A DNA stretch of 30,420 bases from Ardenticatenaceae bacterium. GTDB lineage: Bacteria; Chloroflexota; Anaerolineae; Promineifilales; Promineifilaceae. Numbering within the stretch: position 1 is the first letter of the stretch; the number at the start of each line of letters is the position of its first letter. The stretch is taken from positions 1-30,420 of the forward strand of contig JACKBT010000053.1 of NCBI GenBank assembly GCA_020634415.1, read 5' to 3'. The position numbers and the translations under genes were made by a program. A model generated the notes under the pieces. The model did no database searches. It saw only the letters and a program-made list of their open reading frames with translations, and was not told the DNA's origin. Below, in pieces: positions 22,183-29,482 of this stretch.

Positions 22183-23282
22183 GCGTTGTTTTTTGCCTCG
22201 TCAATGATTTGTTTTAGGAGGGTGATTAGGCGGGCGGCGTTGGTGGGGGCATCGTGATGTTGTTGGACGATGGTTTGGGCGTTTTGCCCGTAGCTGCGCC
22301 GTAAATCGGGGTTGGTGATGAGTTGTTGCAGGGCTTCGGCTAATGCGGCCACGTTTTGTGGGGGGACAACCAGCCCGGTCTCTTGGTGACGCACGATTTC
22401 GGGGATGGCGGCGACGTTGGTGGAGATGAGGGGCAGCGTAGCGGCACCGGCTTCGGCCAGCACCATGGGCAGGCAGTCGCCGAAGGTGGGCAGGCAGAAG
22501 ATGTCGCTTTGGTGGAAGATTTGTTTGAGTTGGGGGGTGTTGGGCTGCATGTTGTTGTAGATGGTTAGGCCGTCTTCGGGGGGCAGGGTGTCTTTGGTGA
22601 CGAGATGGAGTTCGATGTTGGTGGTGGCGCGGAGTTGGCGGAAGGCTTCTAGCAGGATGTGCCCGCCTTTGCGTTCGAGGTTGGCCCCGACGAAGAGGAT
22701 TTTGACGGGTGAATTGGCGGAGTGTGTGGTGGGAAACGGCCGTTGCCATTCGGCCGTATTGACACCGGGGGGGATGACCGTTATTTTGTCGGGTGGAACC
22801 TGATATTCGTCAATTAAGCCTTGTTTGGCCCAGTCGGACCAGGTGACGAGATGACGGGCTTTTTGGTAACAGGAGACGTTGAGTTGCCATTTTTTCTGTT
22901 CCAGCCAGGAGGGGCCGGTTTCGTGGGCGTAGAATTCGCCGAGGCGGTCATATTGCAGGGGGGTGGCATCCAGGGAGACGATGGCGGGGATGTGGCGCAT
23001 CCAGTTTTGGGCGAGGATGGCGGGGACTTGGGTGTGGAAAAAGAGGCCATCTACAGGAGTCTGTTGCTGCCATTGGGCGATGGCTTGGCGGGCTTGCAGC
23101 CCTGCGTGAACTGTCCAGTTGCTTTTGACAACGGGGATTTGGGCGATGAGTCCTGTTGTTTGCCAGGTGGGTAAGGCCCATCTGGCTTTGATTTCGGGAT
23201 GGGAGGGGATGTTTTGCTGTAGGTTTTTGCCGTGGGTGACGTGCCCTAATACTTGCTCAATGATGAAGCCGATCTGATACAT
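22179..23282 (-). CDS. GT4-type glycosyltransferase
   Basis: From ATG 23282 this is a 367-residue GT-B glycosyltransferase. The open frame extends far upstream, but those extra 185 residues are Pro/His-rich antisense of the next gene, so the start MYQIGFIIEQVLGHVTHG is used. N-terminal domain: MRHIPAIVSLDATPLQYDRLG. C-terminal domain: KITVIPPGVNTAEWQRP, VKILFVGANLERKGGHILLE, then FHQSDIFCLPTFGDCLPMVLAE, TNVAAIPEIVRHQETGLVVPP. In the usual E-x7-E motif the first Glu is Asp (GDCLPMVLAE), an acceptable but notable change. It is coupled to the following glycosyltransferase by ATGA. Confidence 0.9.
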   Translation of the reverse strand: MYQIGFIIEQVLGHVTHGKNLQQNIPSHPEIKARWALPTWQTTGLIAQIPVVKSNWTVHAGLQARQAIAQWQQQTPVDGLFFHTQVPAILAQNWMRHIPAIVSLDATPLQYDRLGEFYAHETGPSWLEQKKWQLNVSCYQKARHLVTWSDWAKQGLIDEYQVPPDKITVIPPGVNTAEWQRPFPTTHSANSPVKILFVGANLERKGGHILLEAFRQLRATTNIELHLVTKDTLPPEDGLTIYNNMQPNTPQLKQIFHQSDIFCLPTFGDCLPMVLAEAGAATLPLISTNVAAIPEIVRHQETGLVVPPQNVAALAEALQQLITNPDLRRSYGQNAQTIVQQHHDAPTNAARLITLLKQIIDEAKNNA

Positions 23283-23296
23283 GGGGTTTTCTCTGT

Positions 23297-23914
23297 TTAG
23301 GGTATGGGTAGGGAGGGGGAATCTGGTTTCGTGCGGAAGGTGGCCGGGAAACCTGTTGAGATTAGAAGGAGGATAAGTAGGCCCAATTCGATGACCCAGT
23401 TCAAATGGATGCCTGCGAAGGGTGTGAATAGATAGTAGTCTACTGCGTGTAAGGATGTGGCTCGTATGATGACGAAGCCGATGAGGAGCAGTAGTTGAAT
23501 ACGGGTGAGGAGGTAGCGGCGGGGTGATTGGCGCAGCCGCCAGATGTTGAGGATGAAGAGGGAGAGTATGAGGATAATGACAAGGCCGATGAAGGCGGCT
23601 TGTATGGGTCGCCGCTCTTGCCACCACTGCTGTTGGTAAGCCCAGGTGCGGCCCAGTGTGGTGAATAGAGTGAGGAAGTTGAGTTGTTTGTTGATGCCGA
23701 GCAGCAGGAGGATTGTGGCTGAACTTAGCCAGAAGCGGCGGTGGAATGGGGGGGTGGGGTGGGAAACGGCCGTTCGCGCCTGAAACCAACAACTTAGAGC
23801 TACCAGTAGATAGAGGGCGACGGTTAGCCAACCCCAAATGGTGGGGTCGCCAATGCCTGGCTGCCAGCCGATTTGCAGGGCGTGAAGTGAAGGGAGGGTG
23901 TGGGCAATCATCAT
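23297..23914 (-). CDS. Integral membrane protein of the polysaccharide locus
   Basis: I do not recognise a named family. The 205-residue protein has about five hydrophobic segments: roughly 26-45 (IWGWLTVALYLLVALSCWF), 60-75 (FWLSSATILLLLGIN), 105-127 (AAFIGLVIILILSLFILNIW), 138-152 (IQLLLLIGFVIIRAT) and 172-190 (WVIELGLLILLLISTGF). It lies 14 bp upstream of a glycosyltransferase gene and 18 bp downstream of the GH51-like gene, so it belongs to the glycan operon. It could support export or assembly. An ACGGCCGT copy at 23766 encodes RTAVSHP near residue 48. Confidence 0.75.
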   Translation of the reverse strand: MMIAHTLPSLHALQIGWQPGIGDPTIWGWLTVALYLLVALSCWFQARTAVSHPTPPFHRRFWLSSATILLLLGINKQLNFLTLFTTLGRTWAYQQQWWQERRPIQAAFIGLVIILILSLFILNIWRLRQSPRRYLLTRIQLLLLIGFVIIRATSLHAVDYYLFTPFAGIHLNWVIELGLLILLLISTGFPATFRTKPDSPSLPIP

Positions 23915-23932
23915 TATTGACGGGGGTACTGT

Positions 23933-25669
23933 TTATGAATCTAGGGTCAATTGTAGGAGGGTAATGGAGTAAGGGGCAAAGGTATAGGTGAAGGGATTGT
24001 CGGTGATGGGCAGGGGCAGGGAGGGGGCGTTGGAAAAGTCAACAGCAGGGTTGGTCTGGCCGTTGAAGGTGATGGTTTGGGCGTCGAGGGAATCGGCCGT
24101 TAACACATCAGCGGTGGCGGTTTGGAAAACGGCCGTGTCTGCTAACAAAATCGCACTGGCGATTGGTTCGCCAGTCTTATTAATTGCCAAAATCGTGAGC
24201 GTTGCTTCATCGAGCCGACCTGCATAAACAGATAGTACCGTGTCGGCAGGAACGGATGTGGACACTGGCAGCAGTTCGCTGCCAAAGTGTGACCACAGCT
24301 TATAAGCGTAATATTGGGGATAACGTTGATAGGTGTCGGCGTGGATAAGACCATAGTCCGTGCCATTGCCCGCTTGACCATTGGACAGATCCCACTGGGC
24401 GGCGATTTGTACGCCGTTCGCGGCCATCTGCCCCACTGTGTCAGCCATGAACAGCGCATTTACCATGCGTGTCATAAGTTGTTCGTTATCTTGATCTTGT
24501 ACGGAAAACAGGTTGTATTCGGTAACAGCCACAGGAACCTCACGCCCATCGGCATATTGGTCAAAAGCAGCTTGCACATCGGCCATGATGGTCGGCCAGG
24601 TGGTGAAGGGTTCGGCCAAAACCGTAGCGTAAGCGTTTGGCGGATCGAAAAAGGCATATTGGTGAATAATGTAAAAATCCATGACATCACCAGCCGCAGC
24701 AATAACTTCGTTGCCCCAATCTTTCCAGTCATCTTGAATGGGAATGCCCACAGCGCCCACAAGAATGGCAGGGTCTACCGCTTGCATGGCTTCTCGATAC
24801 TCAAGGTAACCTTCCTTGCGGTCCGTTCCTTCACCCAGGCCATTGACGTATTCAGTCCCATCACAAGTCCACACATCTTCCCAACCAAAAGGCACACAAT
24901 CTGTACCGCTGTCTCCTTTGCCACCGTATATTTCATTGCCAATTTCCCAGTACTGGATGCCAATGGGCTGGGGATTGCCATTGTCGCTGCGTAGCTGTGC
25001 CCAGTCACTTACTTGGCCCCAGTCTCGCCCCCGTACATCCAGGCCGATTACTGTCTCGTCCGTCACTGAGCCATTGAAAAAAGCGACTAAGGCGGCGGCT
25101 TCTTTGGCTGTCCCATTCATATTGATGGTGTACATGGCTGTCAGGTTTGTCTCTTGGAGGAAATTGAGAAGATCGGTGGGGTGGGCGGCCCAGGGCCAAT
25201 AACATTCAGCTTCTTCGTCTATGCCAAAACCGTTGCGTTCGCAGGCCAGCCAATCGTAATAATTGCTCCAACTCCCACCCGGAATTCTGATGAGAGAGAG
25301 GCCGGACATTTGTGTTTGGGCAAGAAAATTGCTGTCGGTCATCCTGTCTTTTGTTAACCAAATGGGCAGGTTGGAACCTAAAATATGAGGATTGAGGGGG
25401 ATGGCTGTATCGTTATGGTTGATGGTAATGGTGACATTTGGCTCTAGCGGCGGGGTATGTGTATGGGTGGCTTCGATAGAGGCTGCTTCTTCAGTAGGAA
25501 CTGGGGTTAGGGTGGACGGAACGGCCGTTTCTGTGGCTTCGCTTTCTACGAAGAGGGATTGGAGAGTGGGGGGAGCAGCGGGCGTGTTTTCAACGGGGGT
25601 CTGACAAGCAACCATAAGGCTGGCAAGTAACAGGAGAAAGTGTAGTAAGGAATTGCTTGGTGTTTTCAT
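23933..25669 (-). CDS. GH-A clan glycoside hydrolase lipoprotein, arabinofuranosidase-like
   Basis: A 578-residue exported lipoprotein: signal LLHFLLLLASLMVAC with lipid-attachment Cys22, then a Thr/Pro/Glu-rich linker (about 23-78). The catalytic TIM barrel has IRIPGGSWSNYYDW (about 128-140), the acid/base N245-E246 in YWEIGNEIYG and the nucleophile E384 in VAVTEYNLF, as in clan GH-A enzymes. The GGSWSNYYDW and WEIGNE context resembles GH51 alpha-L-arabinofuranosidases, and a C-terminal beta-sandwich (about 475-578) is also as in GH51. The substrate is inferred. Lying among polysaccharide biosynthesis genes, it may trim or remodel the product during export. Confidence 0.82.
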   Translation of the reverse strand: MKTPSNSLLHFLLLLASLMVACQTPVENTPAAPPTLQSLFVESEATETAVPSTLTPVPTEEAASIEATHTHTPPLEPNVTITINHNDTAIPLNPHILGSNLPIWLTKDRMTDSNFLAQTQMSGLSLIRIPGGSWSNYYDWLACERNGFGIDEEAECYWPWAAHPTDLLNFLQETNLTAMYTINMNGTAKEAAALVAFFNGSVTDETVIGLDVRGRDWGQVSDWAQLRSDNGNPQPIGIQYWEIGNEIYGGKGDSGTDCVPFGWEDVWTCDGTEYVNGLGEGTDRKEGYLEYREAMQAVDPAILVGAVGIPIQDDWKDWGNEVIAAAGDVMDFYIIHQYAFFDPPNAYATVLAEPFTTWPTIMADVQAAFDQYADGREVPVAVTEYNLFSVQDQDNEQLMTRMVNALFMADTVGQMAANGVQIAAQWDLSNGQAGNGTDYGLIHADTYQRYPQYYAYKLWSHFGSELLPVSTSVPADTVLSVYAGRLDEATLTILAINKTGEPIASAILLADTAVFQTATADVLTADSLDAQTITFNGQTNPAVDFSNAPSLPLPITDNPFTYTFAPYSITLLQLTLDS

Positions 25670-25686
25670 TGGGTAATAAATGTAGG

Positions 25687-26535
25687 CTATTCTTCAATGA
25701 TGATTTCCAGGTTATCAATATAGAATGTCTGTAAATAACCTTCATCATTTTCAATGGTAATGCCTGTTACGTAGAGATAATCTGGATCAAACTGTAAATC
25801 TTCCAGCCATATTTCAATTTGAACCCAATTTTCTGGCGGAATATCTTCTTCGATACCTAAGAAGGACAAGCGAGTTGGAATAAATGATGGGAGGTTGTCA
25901 TTGGGACGAACGGAATCATCGTTGGCTACCCAATATGGATATTCGTTGCTGCCGAGGATGGTTATGCCGATGTCTTCGGGGCCTATATAGTCTTCGCTGT
26001 AAAGCCAGAAGCGGATTGTGGCTACGTTTTCATGCAAGAAGACTGTTCGAGAGTCTTCTTGAACGGTAAAGAATAATTTGCCGAAGTTTGCTTGGGGGGT
26101 GATGGCTAGGGCGTAACGGCCGTCGTAAGGGGCTAACTCATCTTGAGGATCGTACTCCATATCGTAGCTGTTTTCTAAAGACCAATCACTTTGCAGGGAA
26201 TCTCCGTAGACTCTTAGAATGCGTCGTGAAAGAGGAGCAGATGTGGTGGGGGCGGTTGGGGTTTCTTCTGCTACGGTCGTGGCTGTAGGGGTATCTGTTT
26301 GCTCGATCACCACCTCTGTATTGTTATCCGACAATTCTGGAAAGACTGGGGATTGATCGGCCGTTTCTCTACTTCCACTAACAAAAATCGGGTTAATGGT
26401 TGGTGTCGGGAATGTACTCTCAGATTGTCCTGATTGCTGACTTGTACAGGCAATCAAAAAGAATGCAAATATAAAGATCAAGAGAAAAACTTGAAACACA
26501 TTCTTATAGGGAGGATGCTTGCAATATATTTTCAT
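25687..26535 (-). CDS. Lipoprotein with a carbohydrate-binding-like beta-sandwich
   Basis: A 282-residue lipoprotein: hydrophobic FQVFLLIFIFAFFLIAC with lipid-attachment Cys30, then a Ser/Thr/Pro-rich linker (about 31-105) like that of the neighbouring hydrolase. Residues about 106-282 begin RRILRVYGDSLQSDWSLENSYDM and end with TFYIDNLEIIIEE. This is the pattern of a galactose-binding or CBM-type beta-sandwich, in which the final strand D-N-L/I-x-I follows a calcium-site-like loop. No catalytic residues are evident. It sits 17 bp upstream of the GH51-like gene in the same direction, so it probably targets that activity to the glycan. This function is inferred. Confidence 0.72.
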   Translation of the reverse strand: MKIYCKHPPYKNVFQVFLLIFIFAFFLIACTSQQSGQSESTFPTPTINPIFVSGSRETADQSPVFPELSDNNTEVVIEQTDTPTATTVAEETPTAPTTSAPLSRRILRVYGDSLQSDWSLENSYDMEYDPQDELAPYDGRYALAITPQANFGKLFFTVQEDSRTVFLHENVATIRFWLYSEDYIGPEDIGITILGSNEYPYWVANDDSVRPNDNLPSFIPTRLSFLGIEEDIPPENWVQIEIWLEDLQFDPDYLYVTGITIENDEGYLQTFYIDNLEIIIEE

Positions 26536-26683
26536 TCCGATTGCTATTCACAGTCTGTAATTGAAAAAGGCCGCTCCAATCTGAAGCACTACACGGCAGC
26601 TAGAAAACTGGAAACTTACAAAGCCTTTAACCCCATCGTATCACAATCCTGGCATTATTGCTGTTATTTGTTTGGGCATTTGG

Positions 26684-27253
26684 TTACGAACTACCGGCTG
26701 GTAAAGGGATAGTATCCTCATTTTCTGTCTGAATACGTAGCACCTTAGCTGGCACACCAGCGGCCACTGCGCCAGGCGGAAGATCGTGAATGACGACGGC
26801 ATTTGCGCCAATTTTCGAGCCATCGCCAATTGTTATGCCGCCTAATACCCTGGCTCCCGCTCCAATAAATACGTTGTTGCCAATGCGAGGAAACTCATGA
26901 TTGTTTCGCATTCCTATGGTCACAGCAGCAATAATGGTGCAGTTCTCCCCCAGGCTGTTGACTGAAATAACTGTCCCAATGGGGTGAGCGATATAAAGCC
27001 CGCCACCAATGTCATCCCCAGGCGAAATCTCCAGGCCAAACCACCGATACAAGATACGTTGGATAACTCCTGGCAGGAAAGGGATGCGCTTACGTTTGAA
27101 CCAAGAACCAAGCCGAAGCCATAACATGGCTCGTAAGGGCATGTGTGTTATCAACAGCCTGAGCGTTGTGCGTAAAGTAACTAATTCTGCGGCAGCCACT
27201 TGTTGTGGATAAATCCAGCGTTGCACATCTTGTTTAAATAACTTTAGAGACAT
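26684..27253 (-). CDS. Serine acetyltransferase-like LbH acyltransferase
   Basis: About 189 residues from ATG 27253 (an in-frame TTG at 27265 would add four). A helical N-terminal part is followed by a left-handed beta-helix of hexapeptide repeats: GGGLYIAHPIGTVISVNSLG, NCTIIAAVTIG, HEFPRIGNNVFIGAGARVLGG and ITIGDGSKIGANAVVIHDLPPGAVAAGVPAK (each quoted in part). The catalytic-type His is in LYIAHPIGTV and the C-terminal GVPAKV loop is typical of CysE. Within a polysaccharide locus it more likely O-acetylates a sugar or nucleotide sugar than makes O-acetylserine. This is inference from context. The upstream glycosyltransferase gene ends 13 bp before it. Confidence 0.85.
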   Translation of the reverse strand: MSLKLFKQDVQRWIYPQQVAAAELVTLRTTLRLLITHMPLRAMLWLRLGSWFKRKRIPFLPGVIQRILYRWFGLEISPGDDIGGGLYIAHPIGTVISVNSLGENCTIIAAVTIGMRNNHEFPRIGNNVFIGAGARVLGGITIGDGSKIGANAVVIHDLPPGAVAAGVPAKVLRIQTENEDTIPLPAGSS

Positions 27254-27265
27254 ATTGATTTTCAA

Positions 27266-28249
27266 TTAAGAATGGGCTTCGACCCCGGCAAAAAACGAGG
27301 CTCGTCCCCCTAATTCGTCACTAACACCTTGATAATATTTCAGGTTAAAAATACAACTGTAGGCTATTCGCGGCAGACGTGGGAGGCGGAGCCCAGCACC
27401 TATTTGGGCAAAGGCTTTTAAGCCGTTTACCGTCCATTTGCTCACATTAGGCCGATCTAGCAAGGCATGTATTAGGCGTTGAATGAGGGGCTGCCGATAA
27501 TGAAATTCGGTGAATATGGTGGGTAAGAGCCAATCTTGGCCTTTTTTTTGAGAGAAGATGACATCGTTACGGCCGTATTCATAGGGCGTAGATATCCAGG
27601 AGCGAAAACTGCGGTTGGCGTAATGATACCCTATTGCCTCAGGTAAAAATACAAACTGTAAGTCATACTTTGTCAGACGATAGGCCAATTCAACATCCTC
27701 TGCCCGCCGGAATTGTGTGTCAAAACCGCCAGCCATCACTAGATATTTGCGAGCCAGGGAGGCGTTGCCTGTGTAGAACTGACGGGCGGTGGGCTGCCAG
27801 CGACCCTGCTGCATGTCATTATATTGCTTGTATAGCATCTCCTGCTCCCAAGCGACCCAAGGGGCCATTTGGTAATCTGCGGGGGTTAACATCGGCCCCA
27901 AAATGATGAGGTCATTCTGGCTTGTTTTATGGGTTTGCATGTGTAGCTGAACCAAGTCTGGTGTGGGCACGACATCATCATCTATAAATAGGGCAAACTC
28001 CCCGGCGGCGGCGGCTATGCCTGTGTTACGAGCGGCCGCTGCGCCTTGATTTTTTTGGACTAAGGGCTTCAGGGAGAAGGCGGTTTGTAAGTTTGACAGA
28101 TATTCATTTGTTCCATCATTCGAGCCATCGGAAACAACTACTACCTCGAATTTGTCTTTGGCATAGGATTGTTGTTCTAATCCGTTTAGCACATGTTTAA
28201 GCTGGGATAAACGGTTGTACGTTGGCAAAATAACAGAAACATCGAACAT
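27266..28249 (-). CDS. GT2-family glycosyltransferase
   Basis: A 327-residue GT-A-fold enzyme. The nucleotide-binding start is [17 protein letters not shown], then VVVVSDGSNDGT (about 36-47), the metal-binding DDD in FALFIDDDVVPTPD (about 91-96) and the acceptor-side GGFDTQFRRAEDVELAYRL with the ED motif (about 180-190). It has no strongly hydrophobic membrane domain, so it acts at the cytoplasmic face. The start overlaps the stop of the preceding acyltransferase gene by one base (TAATG). The sugar transferred is unknown. An ACGGCCGT copy at 27569 falls in the STPYEYGRND segment. Confidence 0.92.
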   Translation of the reverse strand: MFDVSVILPTYNRLSQLKHVLNGLEQQSYAKDKFEVVVVSDGSNDGTNEYLSNLQTAFSLKPLVQKNQGAAAARNTGIAAAAGEFALFIDDDVVPTPDLVQLHMQTHKTSQNDLIILGPMLTPADYQMAPWVAWEQEMLYKQYNDMQQGRWQPTARQFYTGNASLARKYLVMAGGFDTQFRRAEDVELAYRLTKYDLQFVFLPEAIGYHYANRSFRSWISTPYEYGRNDVIFSQKKGQDWLLPTIFTEFHYRQPLIQRLIHALLDRPNVSKWTVNGLKAFAQIGAGLRLPRLPRIAYSCIFNLKYYQGVSDELGGRASFFAGVEAHS

Positions 28250-28845
28250 TATACGCTCACAGATTTTCGGGCCAGCTCATACATGGTGTTGTTTTCTAGT
28301 TCACGAATGATATGGGCTGGAATACCTCCTACAAGTACATTGGGTGGTACATTTTTGTTTACCACTGCGCCAGCGGCAATGATGGCACCATCACCTATGG
28401 TGACGCCGGGCATGATGACTGCCCGCGCCCCAATCCAAACGCCATTGCCAATGGTTACGGGTTGGGCGTAGTAGGGGCCAGCTCGTCGAGATGAGTCGCC
28501 TAGGTGGTGTGAACCGGTCATAATCATGACTTGGTGACCAATGCCTACATTGTTCCCAATTTGGATGGGTGCGCCTAAGTCTAGAATGCAACCGAAATTG
28601 AACCAACAGTATTGTCCTATTTTTAGTTGGTGTGTCAGATTGATGCCGGTTATGGTAGGGGTTCCCCACATGACGGTTCCTTTGCCAATCTGAAAACCTA
28701 ACATGCGAAATACGGCCGTTCGCACGCGGCTGCCAACATGATAGGGCAGTGGTGATAAGAGAAGACGGGCTAGCAGGTAACGGCCGTTAAACCCATGTAG
28801 CTCCTCCCCAATTACAGACTGCACTTTAATTAAATTTGATCCCAA
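28249..28845 (-). CDS. LbH acyltransferase (WcaF/maltose acetyltransferase-like)
   Basis: A 198-residue hexapeptide-repeat acyltransferase. After a basic N-terminal helix region, the beta-helix coils read [80 protein letters not shown] and [21 protein letters not shown] carries the catalytic His expected in this family, and the [13 protein letters not shown] loop resembles the WcaF/maa loop. It is expected to acetylate a sugar in the surface polysaccharide. The start at 28845 follows a weak TAGGAG. It is separated by 91 bp from the next upstream acyltransferase gene. Confidence 0.87.
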   Translation of the reverse strand: MGSNLIKVQSVIGEELHGFNGRYLLARLLLSPLPYHVGSRVRTAVFRMLGFQIGKGTVMWGTPTITGINLTHQLKIGQYCWFNFGCILDLGAPIQIGNNVGIGHQVMIMTGSHHLGDSSRRAGPYYAQPVTIGNGVWIGARAVIMPGVTIGDGAIIAAGAVVNKNVPPNVLVGGIPAHIIRELENNTMYELARKSVSV

Positions 28846-28936
28846 ACTCTATTCACTCCTAAAATATTCAATACAACTACCTATTAACCACAAGGGTAAC
28901 ATTACCAAGTGATGTTTATCCTTACGCACCCATCGC

Positions 28937-29482
28937 CTAAATTTGCCTAATTACCTTCGCGGGAACACCAGCAGCCAAAACTCGAGGCGGAATATCCTTT
29001 GTCACTACACTTCCTGCCCCTATAACACTGCCTGCTCCAATACGCACGCCACTTAACACAATGACTCGTGCGCCAAGCCAAACATTTTCCTCAAGGATAA
29101 TCGGTGCAGATTCAGGGCGCTGCGAACGCAGCTCAGGCTCAATACGATGGAAGTCATTATCCATCATGATCACATACGTGCCGATATTGCAACGTGGACC
29201 AATACGAATCAATTCTTGAGCCGCAATCGAACAACCATAGTTAATAAAAGTAGACTCCCCAATTTCCAAGCGACCTGTATATTCAGCAACAATTTCAGTC
29301 GTAGCAATCGTGGACACCACTCTTACCCTATCTGCAATTGTCATAACCCCCCAGTTATACACAGAGGGCCTTCCCCATACGCGAACCTTTTTGCCCAAAG
29401 AAGTTGCCCTACGTAGATACCACCGTGCCCGCAGTACGGCCAATCCCTTTTGCCATAAATCACGCAACTTCATTAGGTGCAC
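28937..29482 (-). CDS. LbH acyltransferase of the polysaccharide locus
   Basis: A 181-residue hexapeptide acyltransferase, clearly related in plan to the one at 28249-28845 but divergent. Coils read RLEIGESTFINYGCSIAAQE, LIRIGPRCNIGTYVIMMDND, NVWLGARVIVLSGV, RIGAGSVIGAGSVVTKDIPP and RVLAAGVPAKVIRQI. The catalytic-type His is in MMDNDFHRIEPE. The start is MHLMKL; ATG 29482 lies 23 bases inside the end of the ligase-like gene, and the next ATG at 29473 is an alternative. The overlap shows it is in the same operon. It likely acetylates an O-antigen-like or exopolysaccharide sugar. Confidence 0.86.
   Translation of the reverse strand: MHLMKLRDLWQKGLAVLRARWYLRRATSLGKKVRVWGRPSVYNWGVMTIADRVRVVSTIATTEIVAEYTGRLEIGESTFINYGCSIAAQELIRIGPRCNIGTYVIMMDNDFHRIEPELRSQRPESAPIILEENVWLGARVIVLSGVRIGAGSVIGAGSVVTKDIPPRVLAAGVPAKVIRQI

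Noticed and set aside
22179..23837. Long 552-residue reading frame extending the glycosyltransferase upstream
   Set aside because: The first 185 residues are Pro/His/Thr-rich and antiparallel or out of frame to the real membrane-protein gene at 23297-23914. The natural start MYQIGF at 23282 begins a normal GT4 N-terminus.
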